A stretch of DNA of 7,247 nucleotides, taken from JBIKLM01 sp044375105. GTDB taxonomy: Bacteria > Planctomycetota > UBA1135 > GCA-002686595. Made by a program: the position numbers and the translations under genes. This document shows positions 1 to 6,044 of this stretch, one piece after another; the stretch's first letter is position 1; each line of letters starts with the position of its first letter. The stretch spans positions 1-7,247 of the forward strand of contig JBILNK010000200.1 in assembly GCA_044375105.1 (NCBI GenBank). Reading direction: 5' to 3'. The notes beneath the pieces were generated by a model, which was given only the letters and a program-made list of their open reading frames with translations, did no database searches and was not told the DNA's origin.

Positions 1-875
1 ACCTCGATGCCCCCTCGGATCTGCCCCGGCAGGCTCTCGAAGGGCCCCTCGAGCACCGGATGGTGCCCATCGGCCCAGGCCCGGATCCACACGGGAGAGT
101 GGGTCAGGCCCCCGAGCACGAAACTGCCGTCCGCGGCGCTCTGGCAGGACTGGCCCAGGGAGCCCCCCGTTCCATCGGCGCTGGAAACCGACACGCCCCC
201 GAGCGGCCGGCCCTCCCGGTCGGTCACGCGGCCTTCGAGCGCCCCGGCCGGCACCAGCACCCAATCGCCCAGATCCCGCTCCCCCGCGGTCAGCACCGGC
301 AGATACAGGGTCGTATTCGTCGCCGGCAACCCAGCCGGCCGCGCGGCGAACTGCAACACCAAACGGCTCATCAGCGGATCGCCGCCGGTGCTGAGCGTCG
401 CCCCCACCGGCGGCGGCGGGAACTCGAACCCAAACCGCCCCTCCCCATCCGTCACCGTCTCGAAGCCCCTCGACTCCGACGAACTGGGCGACGGCTTGCC
501 CTTCACCGCCCGCGGCCAACCGCGGTGCGAATAGATCTTCACCTGCATGCCCCCCAAAGGCCGCTGCCAAGGATCGATCAACCGCCCCGTCAGCCGGCAC
601 ACATCCCCAGCCTCTTCCCCCAGCTCCTCCGCCTGCGCCTCCTCCTGCAGGTCCGCTGCCCCCACGATCGACGCCACCTCCCGCTCCGCTCCCACCGCCG
701 AGTCCTCCTCCGCCCCACCCAGCCCAGCCGGCCGCAACTCCTCCAGAGAGCGCGCCCCCGGCTCCCCCACCCCAACCACCCGGTCCGCCCCGCCCGACCC
801 GCTGCCGCCCAAGAACCAAAACCCCAGCAAAGCCAAGCCCAGGGCCACTGCAAGCAACGGAAGTCGTCTCTTCAT
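1..875 (-). CDS. Membrane-anchored protein with carboxypeptidase-regulatory-like domains (3' end outside window)
   Basis: The minus strand is open from an ATG at 875-873 to the left edge, giving 291 codons without a stop; the C-terminus lies outside. Residues 1-27 (MKRRLPLLAVALGLALLGFW...) form a basic-then-hydrophobic signal peptide or signal anchor without a lipobox. A Glu/Ala-rich acidic linker covers about residues 56-91. Two beta-sandwich repeats of the carboxypeptidase regulatory-like (CarboxypepD_reg, transthyretin-like) type follow. The first runs from about residue 93 (CRLTGRLIDPWQRPLGG ... TDGEGRFGF) and the second from about residue 211 (GALEGRVTDREGRPLGGVSV ... AADGSFVLGGL). Both show the family pattern G-V-D-G-P-L-GV-V followed by T-D-G-F-L. 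Such domains are extracytoplasmic binding or structural modules; here they are probably displayed in the periplasm or at the surface. A weak GAGG lies about 9 bases before the ATG. The gene is divergent from the lipoprotein at 1247. Ligand and function are unknown. Confidence 0.85.
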   Translation of the reverse strand, partial: MKRRLPLLAVALGLALLGFWFLGGSGSGGADRVVGVGEPGARSLEELRPAGLGGAEEDSAVGAEREVASIVGAADLQEEAQAEELGEEAGDVCRLTGRLIDPWQRPLGGMQVKIYSHRGWPRAVKGKPSPSSSESRGFETVTDGEGRFGFEFPPPPVGATLSTGGDPLMSRLVLQFAARPAGLPATNTTLYLPVLTAGERDLGDWVLVPAGALEGRVTDREGRPLGGVSVSSADGTGGSLGQSCQSAADGSFVLGGLTHSPVWIRAWADGHHPVLEGPFESLPGQIRGGIE

Positions 876-904
876 GGGCGAGCCTCAGCCGCAGGCAGGC
901 GGCC

Positions 905-926
905 GGTTTCAGAGGTGGTTTCAGAG
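905..926. repeat. Short tandem direct repeat GGTTTCAGAG x2
   Basis: The 10-base word GGTTTCAGAG occurs at 905-914 and 917-926, a 12-base period, about one helical turn. It lies 30-51 bases upstream of the leftward start codon at 875. The position and phasing would suit an operator for the minus-strand gene. That is inference only, because two copies of a 10-mer can arise by simple duplication. Confidence 0.35.
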
Positions 927-1115
927 TATGGATCAGGTGCTCCGCCAGGGGTCGTCGAGGGATGGATCGGGGCGGATCTGCGCAGCGGGGCCCCGGCCGA
1001 CGTGCCAGCGCTGGTCGGTTCGGCCCCGGACCGATGGCGGAGAGTCATGTCTGGGCTGTTTGGCGAAAGTGCCAAGGCCGGGTCCAGGAACTGGAAGGGG
1101 TCCAAGGTCTGGAAC

Positions 1116-1164
1116 GGGGGGCGCTGGGGGGGTGCGGGAGGGGGTGGGATGGGGTTTCCTGGGG
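1116..1164 (+). promoter_or_regulatory. Dense G-tract cluster, predicted G-quadruplex motif
   Basis: Seven plus-strand G-runs of three or more lie within 49 bases: 1116-1121, 1126-1132, 1136-1138, 1140-1144, 1146-1148, 1151-1154 and 1161-1164. The loops are 4, 3, 1, 1, 2 and 6 bases. This satisfies the usual G3+N1-7 quadruplex pattern several times over. It lies 82-130 bases upstream of the lipoprotein ATG, in the region expected to hold the promoter or 5' UTR, on the coding (RNA-like) strand. A role in transcription or translation is possible but not shown. Confidence 0.5.
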
Positions 1165-1246
1165 TGGCACGGAGCTTGCATGGTGGGCTCCGGCCCCGGC
1201 CGGTGAGGACTGGGGCGACGAATTCCCCGCTGCACCCCTGCTCCCG

Positions 1247-2878
1247 ATGAAGATGGATCGCTGGCTGACCGCTGTGTCCGTGCCCCTGTGGTTCTTGGCT
1301 GCCTGTGGGGGGGGCGGGGGGGGGCCGAGTGGGTCGGCGGACTTCTTGGTCACGGATGCGCCCAGCGACGAGCTGCTGTCGTTCAGCGCGCGGGTCACGG
1401 AGCTGCGGCTGCGCACGCCGGCGGGGGCGGAGACGGGGAACTACCTGAAGGCGCCGGTGACGCTGGAGATCCTGGGGCTGCAAGGGGTCAACCTGTGGCT
1501 GGCTTCGGCGCCGATCCCGGCCGGGACGTACAGCGCGGTGGTGCTGCGCTTCGATGGCTCGTCGCTCAGCGCCAAGGACCTGTCCGGCGACGACGTGGCC
1601 ATCACCAGCGGCTCGAACACCCTGGTGGCCGACCTGCCGGCGCCGGTCGAGGTGCTGGAGGGCGGGTACGTGCGCTTCGCCACCGACATCAACATCGACG
1701 ATTCCCTGAGCGGCCTGGTGTCGAGCGGCTCGCTGGTGTTCAACCCGAGCGGCGCCTGCTTCGACGACGACAGCCCCGAGTCCCCCATCGACGAGTTCAA
1801 GGGCGTGGTGCAGTCCTTCGATGCGGCGGCCCAGACCCTGGTGGTCGCGGCCTATGTGGACGACGACCTGATCGTGCCGCTCGGCAACGTGGACGTGGCC
1901 GTCAGCGGCGGCACGGTGCTGGTCGGCGACGACGACCTGCCCTTCGCCAGCGCCGCGGCCTTCTTCCAGTTCCTGGTGGCCGGGCAGACCCTGCTCGAAG
2001 TGCACGGCAACCTCGCCAACGGCCAGGTCAACGCCACGCGCATCGAAGTCGAGGACCAGGTCGGCGGCATCGGCGGCGGCAACACCCTGGTGCGGCTCGA
2101 AGGCGTGGTCAGCGCGATCAACGGGCCGGGGTCCTTCGAGCTCTTGATCCAGGAGATCGAGAAGGGCGCCGCGGTCGCCGGCCCGGTGCTGGCGGGGCTC
2201 GGCAATCCGGCCGCCGTGACGATCTCGTACACGGAAAACACGCTGTTCAAGCTGGACGACGACACGCCCACCACCTCGGCTTCCCTGGCGGTCGGCAAGG
2301 AGCTGGACGCCAAGTTCGCCGCCTTCGCAAGCGAGCCGTTCCCCGCTTTCGAGATCGAAATCGACGAATCGCCGGGCCTGCTGGCCGGCGACGTCAGCGA
2401 CCTCGGCGGGTGGCCCCTGTCGGTCTGGATCCAGCCGGACGCGGCCACGGCCAAGCTGCTCGGCAGCCCGGCGCCGATCGAACTGCGCGCTCCTGCCGGG
2501 CAGGATCTGCCCTTGGCTGCGGCGCCGCGGGTCGGCCAGCGCCTCGGGTTCGAAGGGCAAGCCCTGGCCGGAGGCGGGATCGAAGTGCGCGCTCTACGGC
2601 TGCACCCGGCCAGCCTGCGCGGCGCGACGATCGGCGCCGTGGTGCCCGAGCTCAGCCTGCTGAACCTGCATGGCGGCGAGCTGGGCGGCGGTCTCGAGCG
2701 CCTGCCGGGCGCGGCGGAGCTGCCGGTGGATGTGAGCGCGGCCCGCATCGAAGAGGCGCGCTTCGGCGGACGGGTCCTGTCCCTGGCCGAGCTGCGGCCC
2801 GGGCAGGTGCTGGATCTCGAGCTGGAACCCAGCGCGGTCGCAGGCCAGCTGCGCGCCCTCCGGGTGCGCGTGCGCTGA
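1247..2878 (+). CDS. DUF4382/DUF5666-like lipoprotein
   Basis: This 543-residue protein starts at ATG 1247; an in-frame ATG at 1253 is an alternative. The start was chosen because it gives a complete lipoprotein signal: MKMDRW, a hydrophobic stretch, then the lipobox LAAC with Cys20 as lipidation site, followed by six glycines. Residues about 30-165 match DUF4382: an opening like DFLVTDAPSDELLSF, then LEILGLQGVNLWLASAPIP and AGTYSAVVLRFD, a strand pattern typical of this beta-sandwich family. Residues about 173-395 contain at least two DUF5666-like modules beginning FKGVVQSFDAAAQTLVV and LEGVVSAINGPGSFELLI. The C-terminal third is beta-rich and unassigned. It is acidic, as expected of an exported surface or periplasmic protein. 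No biochemical function is established for these domains. No good Shine-Dalgarno precedes either ATG. The gene is divergent from the anchored-protein gene and followed 292 bases later by the DUF819 gene. Confidence 0.88.
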   Translation: MKMDRWLTAVSVPLWFLAACGGGGGGPSGSADFLVTDAPSDELLSFSARVTELRLRTPAGAETGNYLKAPVTLEILGLQGVNLWLASAPIPAGTYSAVVLRFDGSSLSAKDLSGDDVAITSGSNTLVADLPAPVEVLEGGYVRFATDINIDDSLSGLVSSGSLVFNPSGACFDDDSPESPIDEFKGVVQSFDAAAQTLVVAAYVDDDLIVPLGNVDVAVSGGTVLVGDDDLPFASAAAFFQFLVAGQTLLEVHGNLANGQVNATRIEVEDQVGGIGGGNTLVRLEGVVSAINGPGSFELLIQEIEKGAAVAGPVLAGLGNPAAVTISYTENTLFKLDDDTPTTSASLAVGKELDAKFAAFASEPFPAFEIEIDESPGLLAGDVSDLGGWPLSVWIQPDAATAKLLGSPAPIELRAPAGQDLPLAAAPRVGQRLGFEGQALAGGGIEVRALRLHPASLRGATIGAVVPELSLLNLHGGELGGGLERLPGAAELPVDVSAARIEEARFGGRVLSLAELRPGQVLDLELEPSAVAGQLRALRVRVR

Positions 2879-2889
2879 CCGGCTCGAGA

Positions 2890-2923
2890 CAGCGGCGGGG
2901 CCGCGCCTGAAGGCGGCCCGCTG
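2890..2923 (+). terminator. Stem-loop after the lipoprotein gene, possible terminator
   Basis: An interrupted GC-rich hairpin begins 12 bases after the stop codon. CAGC (2890-2893) pairs with GCTG (2920-2923), GGGCC (2898-2902) with GGCCC (2915-2919), and GCC (2905-2907) with GGC (2912-2914) around a TGAA tetraloop. No T-tract follows, so it is not a classical intrinsic terminator. It could be a Rho-assisted pause site or protect the mRNA 3' end. Confidence 0.4.
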
Positions 2924-3107
2924 TAGGTCAGGTGGGCCCCGGGAGCCCCTCGGCAGCGCTCGGCGATCGCCCAGGGGGTCACCCGGGGATTCGACGGGGG
3001 GCCGCAGCGGGCACCGCGTTCGGCGCAGGACGCGCCGGGGGGGGGCGCCGTCGAAGACACAGCGCGAAAACAATCCCCCGCGGAGGCATCGGGGCGCGGC
3101 TGGGCCG

Positions 3108-3134
3108 GTGACAGCGGCCCACTTCCGGTAGTGT
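3108..3134 (+). promoter_or_regulatory. Weak sigma70-like promoter upstream of the DUF819 gene
   Basis: GTGACA (3108-3113, five of six matches to TTGACA) is followed after 15 bases by TAGTGT (3129-3134, only three of six matches to TATAAT). An alternative -10, TGTGAT (3132-3137), gives an 18-base spacer. Either would place transcription start about 25-30 bases before the ATG at 3171. The match is poor and the call tentative. Confidence 0.25.
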
Positions 3135-3170
3135 GATCCGCCCGGGGCGCTGTCCCGGCGCGCCCGCCCC

Positions 3171-4331
3171 ATGCCGCTCCTCGAGGCCCCCTTCGCCGTG
3201 CTGGGCGCTTTGGCGGCCCTGGTCTGGCTCAGCGAGCGCATCGAAGCCCTGCCGCGCATCGGCAAGCTCGGCGCCGCCACCTGGGCGATCCTGCTGGGGG
3301 CCTTGGCCGCCAACCTGGGCCTGCTTCCGACCTCGGCCAACGGGCATCCGACCTACGACGCCCTGTTCGGGCCGGGCATCCAGCTGGCGATCTTCTGGCT
3401 GCTGCTGGGGGTCGAGCTGCGCGCGCTCCTGCGCGTGGGCCCTGCGCTGCTGTTGTTGTTCTGGATCGGCGCGGCCAGCGTCGCGATCGGCGTGCCCCTG
3501 GGGCTGGCCTTGGTGGGCGGCGCCGAGTCCTTCGGCGAGCGCGGCGCGGGCCTAGGCGCCATGTTCGTGGGCACCTACATCGGCGGCAGCCCGAACTTCT
3601 TTGCCCTGGCGGAGATCTTCCGCGTGGAGGAGCAGCCCGCGCTGGTGGCCGCGGCGACGGTCGTGGACGGCGGCATGACCGCCCTGTGGATGGCGCTCGG
3701 GGTGCTGCTGCCGCGCTGGTTGCCGAGCGGCAAGCGCTTCGAGGCCAGCCCCGGGGCGAATGCGGAGCCGAGCTCCGACCAACTGCGCCTGACCGACCTG
3801 GCGCTGCTCCTGGCCCTGGGCGCCGGCGCGCTGTACGTCGCCGAGCTCTCCAAACAACACTCCGCCGCAGCGCTCGGCTTCACCCTGCCGCCGGCGCTGA
3901 CCCTGACGGCCCTGGCCCTGGCCCTGGCTCAGTTCCCGGCCGTGGCGCGGCTGCAGGGCGCGCGCACCCTGGGCCTGCTGCTGGTCTACCTGTTCCTGGT
4001 GGCGATCGGCGCCCTGTGCGACGTCCAGGCCCTGATCGCCGCGGGTCCGACCGCCCTGCGGCTGCTGGCCTTGGTCTCGATCACTTTCCTGTTCCACGGC
4101 CTATGCACCTTCGGCGCCGCGCGCCTGCTGGGCTGGGCCCCGGAACTGGCCGCCATCGCCAGCCAGGCCAACATCGGCGGCGGCTCCTCGGCCCTGGCCA
4201 TGGCCCGCGCCCTGTCCCGCCCGGACCTGGGCCCCGGCGCCGTGCTGATCGGCGCCCTCGGCACCGCCTCCGGCACCTGGATCGGCCTGTGGATCGGCGC
4301 GGGGTGGCTGGGCGGCGAGACCGCCGGCTGA
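3171..4331 (+). CDS. DUF819-family integral membrane protein
   Basis: This 386-residue, highly hydrophobic protein has roughly ten membrane segments. Two related signature regions, one per half, are typical of DUF819 (YjcL-like) proteins. The first is TYIGGSPNFFALAE at residues 135-148 and the second SQANIGGGSSALAMA at 331-345, followed by LIGALGTASGTWIG at 359-372. The duplicated glycine-rich G-G-S motifs inside helices resemble the inverted-repeat folds of secondary transporters. Transport activity is therefore a reasonable guess, but no substrate is known. A short soluble loop (about residues 186-207) separates the halves. The length is normal for the family. No Shine-Dalgarno is visible before ATG 3171, but this start leaves a hydrophobic N-terminus in keeping with the family. 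The downstream neighbour, the HIT gene, is convergent, so the gene is probably transcribed alone. Confidence 0.9.
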   Translation: MPLLEAPFAVLGALAALVWLSERIEALPRIGKLGAATWAILLGALAANLGLLPTSANGHPTYDALFGPGIQLAIFWLLLGVELRALLRVGPALLLLFWIGAASVAIGVPLGLALVGGAESFGERGAGLGAMFVGTYIGGSPNFFALAEIFRVEEQPALVAAATVVDGGMTALWMALGVLLPRWLPSGKRFEASPGANAEPSSDQLRLTDLALLLALGAGALYVAELSKQHSAAALGFTLPPALTLTALALALAQFPAVARLQGARTLGLLLVYLFLVAIGALCDVQALIAAGPTALRLLALVSITFLFHGLCTFGAARLLGWAPELAAIASQANIGGGSSALAMARALSRPDLGPGAVLIGALGTASGTWIGLWIGAGWLGGETAG

Positions 4332-4336
4332 TCCGA

Positions 4337-4357
4337 CCGAGAGAAACCCCTCTCCGG
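4337..4357 (+). terminator. Hairpin just after the DUF819 stop codon
   Basis: CCGAGAG (4337-4343) pairs with CTCTCCGG (4350-4357) with one bulged base, around the loop AAACCC. It begins six bases after the stop codon. There is no following T-run, so intrinsic termination is uncertain. An mRNA 3'-end stabiliser is equally possible. Confidence 0.35.
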
Positions 4358-4410
4358 CTGCGCCAGAGCGCTGACACCAGCCCTTCGAATGCCCTGGACA
4401 GGCCATTCGG

Positions 4411-4464
4411 GCGGCCGCAGAAGCTTAGATCGTCGCCGCTCGCCGATTCCCTTTCAGCTTCTAA
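4411..4464. repeat. Hairpin repeat copy 1
   Basis: This copy is 49/54 identical, without gaps, to 4543-4596. It folds: AGAAGCT (4419-4425) pairs perfectly with AGCTTCT (4456-4462) around a 30-base loop, and the outer GGCCG (4413-4417) pairs with CGGCC (4465-4469). The loop contains the invariant TTAGATCGTCGCCG. Read on the minus strand the copies encode related peptides (LEAERESASGDDLSFCGR here). It may be a REP-like or dispersed genomic element. Confidence 0.7.
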
Positions 4465-4542
4465 CGGCCTGAGAAAGAATCGACTCGGACTGCACCCGAG
4501 CTGCAAGACCAGAATCTCAGCACGCTTTTGGGCCACCATCCA

Positions 4543-4596
4543 GCGGCCGCAGAGGCTTAGATCGTCGCCGCGCGCCGATTTCCTTTCTGCCTCTAA
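4543..4596. repeat. Hairpin repeat copy 2
   Basis: This is the second copy of the 54-base element, exactly 132 bases after the first. The stem is kept as AGAGGC (4551-4556) with GCCTCT (4589-4594). The inner A-T pair of copy 1 (4422/4459) is replaced by G-C (4554/4591), a compensatory change. The outer stem shrinks to GCC (4546-4548) with GGC (4597-4599). The three other differences fall in the loop or at its edge. The minus-strand peptide reads LEAERKSARGDDLSLCGR. Confidence 0.7.
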
Positions 4597-4696
4597 GGCG
4601 TCGAACGCCGGCGACACGCCCCGAGCGCGGCTCGCCGGAAGCCCTCACCCGGGCAACGCACCGCGACCACGCAAGAAGCCAGCGGGCGGGCCGCGC

Positions 4697-4768
4697 CGCG
4701 CCCGCCACCGCGTCCGCCACCGCGTCCGCCACCGCGTGCGCCACCGCGTGCGCCACCGGGCCCGCCAC
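4697..4768. repeat. 12-base tandem repeat, six units
   Basis: Six consecutive units of CGCGTCCGCCAC and close variants start at 4697, 4709, 4721, 4733, 4745 and 4757. Variation is confined to positions 3, 5 and 6 (CGCGCC, CGCGTC, CGCGTG, CGGGCC), while CGCCAC is invariant. The period is a multiple of three, so every frame stays open and would encode tetrapeptide repeats such as RVRH on the plus strand. I take it as non-coding satellite-like DNA. Confidence 0.9.
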
Positions 4769-4788
4769 CGCGCCCCGCGCCCCGCGCC
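4769..4788. repeat. 7-base repeat bridging two tandem arrays
   Basis: CGCGCCC occurs twice and is followed by a partial CGCGCC. It joins the 12-base array on the left to the 10-base array on the right, as if slippage had produced successive expansions from related GC-rich words. Confidence 0.7.
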
Positions 4789-4790
4789 GT

Positions 4791-4850
4791 GCACCTCACC
4801 GCACCTCACCGCACCTCACCGCACCTCACCGCACCTCACCGCACCTCACC
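4791..4850. repeat. Perfect 10-base tandem repeat GCACCTCACC x6
   Basis: Six identical units of GCACCTCACC run without a single mismatch, which indicates recent expansion or homogenisation. On the minus strand, the sense strand of the converging HIT transcript, it reads GGTGAGGTGC. The period is not a multiple of three, so a coding role is unlikely. It is a likely site of length polymorphism between strains and of assembly collapse. Confidence 0.95.
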
Positions 4851-4970
4851 GCACCGCGCACCGCACCGCGCACCTCACCGCACCGCGCACCGCACCGCGC
4901 ACCGCACCGCACCGCGCACCGCACCGCGCCGGGCATCGCACCGCGCCGGGCATTGCCCCGCGCCCCGCGC
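4851..4970. repeat. Degenerate GCACCGC-type repeat zone
   Basis: The 10-base array decays into mixtures of GCACC, GCACCGCGCACC and, near the right end, two 17-base copies of GCACCGCGCCGGGCAT(C/T). The block ends within ten bases of the HIT stop codon at 4977-4979. Interleaved unit lengths that share the GCACC core suggest repeated slippage or unequal exchange. Confidence 0.8.
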
Positions 4971-4976
4971 TCGGTC

Positions 4977-5432
4977 TCAGCCCTGGGCCAGCAGCGCCGC
5001 ACGCAGGCGCTGAAACAGCTCCCGGTCCGGCCCCAGCGCATCGGCGATCGGCGCCGCGGCGAAGTCGTAGGCCTCGAAGGGCCCCTGCAAGCGCTTCTTC
5101 GGATCCTCGCTGGCAAAGCGCGGGATCGCGTGCCCGTGCAGCTCGGGCACCTGGTTGCACAGCACCAGGTAGTTGATGCGCTCGGCACCCGTCACGGCCA
5201 GGATCGCATCCCCGAGCCGCACCAAATCGCTGAAAAATGCGGCGCGCCCGGCCTCGTCCAGATCGTTTGGACTCGGCACCACCGGATCGGGCAACAGCAT
5301 GCAACAACCGCGGATCGCCGTCGGCTGGTGCTTGCCCAAGATCGCCCACCCCGACCGCATCCTCCCCAAGCACTGCGGATCCTCCCCAGCGCGAATTCGC
5401 GCCACCCGCTGACCGATCGCTCCGCTCGACAT
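4977..5432 (-). CDS. HIT-superfamily protein (LHxHxxPR subfamily)
   Basis: This 151-residue protein starts at ATG 5432; a second ATG at 5441 is also possible. It has the histidine-triad layout: an N-terminal strand region RMRSGWAILGKHQP (25-37), CCMLLPDPVVPSPNDL (43-58), a helix AAFFSDLVRLGDAILAVTG (64-82), INYLVLCNQVPELHGHAIPR (86-105), then an aromatic C-terminal tail. In canonical HIT proteins the motif is H-x-H-x-H. Here the first His is Glu97, while the equivalents of the nucleophile (His99) and the third His (His101) remain. From memory, a bacterial subfamily with LHAHIFPR-like motifs shares this departure. HIT enzymes hydrolyse or transfer nucleotidyl groups; the substrate here is unknown. 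The protein should be cytosolic. The 3' end abuts the tandem-repeat block and converges on the DUF819 gene. A G-run immediately before ATG 5432 is a weak ribosome site. Confidence 0.82.
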   Translation of the reverse strand: MSSGAIGQRVARIRAGEDPQCLGRMRSGWAILGKHQPTAIRGCCMLLPDPVVPSPNDLDEAGRAAFFSDLVRLGDAILAVTGAERINYLVLCNQVPELHGHAIPRFASEDPKKRLQGPFEAYDFAAAPIADALGPDRELFQRLRAALLAQG

Positions 5433-5670
5433 GCCCCCCATCTTGCACCACCGAGCCCTCCGAAGGCATGCAAGATCCCGCTGAAAAGCCCCCACTAGGA
5501 ACAAGAACCGCGCCCTGCCGAGCTCCCGAGGCCGGCCTTCACCGGTGCAAACAGGGGCCAACCCGACCGCTTGCCCTGAAACACCAGCCCTTTGACCGGC
5601 ATCGCCACGGCGACCCTCAACCCCTGCCCAGCTCGGAGCTCGCCGTCGCAGACCCAATCAGCACTCTCAA
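5433..5670. other. Region between the HIT gene and the cassette segment
   Basis: A 60-codon minus-strand frame from TTG 5677 to a stop at 5495 (peptide starting MLIESADWVCDG) has a plausible composition, but no recognisable domain and no clear ribosome site, so I do not call it. The HIT promoter should lie here, but none is convincing. The composition is still GC-rich and the change to lower GC comes farther right, near 5750. Confidence 0.35.
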
Positions 5671-6029
5671 TCAGCAACTACTCTGACGCTCGGCCGATCC
5701 GCGGCGGCCGCGAACCGGTCGGTCTCCAACATCGGCGTGCTGGGCAGCCAGCTCTTGACCCTTCATATGCACGTCTTCCCCATCCCTCATCTTCACCGAA
5801 AAGCTCTTGAATTCAAGCCTCGATTCAACGTAGATCGATATTCACTGTTGACCGTTGAGCTCGATGCTAGCATTGGTCGGTCCTCGCATGATGGCTGTCA
5901 CTTTGGCCTCCGTCATGCCAAGCTCTACCATCAGGGCATCATCGAGGCTGAAATTGCAGCGTCTCGACACACAGGCCGCGGCTGGAAGAATCAGGACCGG
6001 GCGGCTAACCGTTGTACAAGTGTATTCAT
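5671..6029 (-). pseudogene. Decayed cassette gene, lipoprotein-like
   Basis: An ATG at 6029-6027 is preceded by GAGAAG five bases upstream. It lies 15 bases after the last core box of the attC-like site, the usual place for a cassette gene start. The frame begins MNTLVQRLAA and then stops after 12 codons. A different minus-strand frame continues PVLILPAAACVSRRC and on to a TGA at 5842-5844. One extra C in the CCC run near 5999-6001 would join the two into a 62-residue product with a textbook lipoprotein signal and Cys20 in the lipobox. Past that TGA the same frame stays open for 56 more codons (ISIYVESRLEFKSFSVKMRD ...) until a stop at 5671-5673. I infer a cassette-borne lipoprotein gene disabled by one frameshift and one nonsense change. 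Family unknown. A long plus-strand frame over the same codons is its codon-aligned antisense. Confidence 0.4.
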
Positions 6030-6044
6030 GAGGCTTCTCGGTCT

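Larger units (their letters stand above)
876..1246. other. Divergent intergenic region, G-rich
   Basis: This 371-base gap separates the minus-strand anchored-protein gene from the plus-strand lipoprotein gene, so the promoters of both should be here. I see no convincing -35/-10 pair on the plus strand. On the minus strand CATACT (RC of 927-932) could be a -10 element for the leftward gene, but I find no good -35. The right half is very G-rich on the plus strand (see the G-tract feature). Open frames through this stretch are composition artefacts of GC-rich DNA. Confidence 0.5.
2879..3170. other. Intergenic region between the lipoprotein and DUF819 genes
   Basis: I see no gene here. The gap holds a hairpin just after the lipoprotein stop (2890-2923), a second hairpin CGGCGC-AGGAC-GCGCCG at 3021-3037 that runs directly into a G9 tract (3037-3045), and a weak promoter-like pair about 40-60 bases before the DUF819 ATG. 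Minus-strand open frames across this interval have the look of GC-rich shadows, with no recognisable domain and no ribosome site. Confidence 0.5.
4332..4976. other. Convergent intergenic region filled with repeats
   Basis: The 3' ends of the DUF819 gene (plus) and HIT gene (minus) face each other across 645 bases. From left to right the gap holds a short hairpin, two 54-base hairpin repeats 132 bases apart, and from 4697 a block of 12-, 7- and 10-base tandem repeats that degenerates until just before the HIT stop codon. Long open frames cross it on both strands only because the repeats lack stop codons. They encode low-complexity Arg/His/Pro/Thr peptides and no gene is called. Confidence 0.7.

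Noticed and set aside
872..2560. Minus-strand open frame of 562 codons opposite the lipoprotein gene
   Set aside because: It is a codon-bias shadow of the lipoprotein gene. The translation lacks any domain and is rich in Arg, Gln and Asp, as expected of an antisense frame. The lipoprotein has a signal, a lipobox and recognisable domains.
4697..4970. CRISPR array
   Set aside because: The units are directly abutting 7-12-base tandem repeats with no unique spacers and no cas genes nearby.
3686..5176. Long plus-strand open frame of 496 codons across the end of the DUF819 gene, the repeats and the HIT gene
   Set aside because: It overlaps two well-supported genes in another frame or strand and is kept open by stop-free GC-rich repeats. 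The product is low-complexity Arg/Pro/His/Thr.
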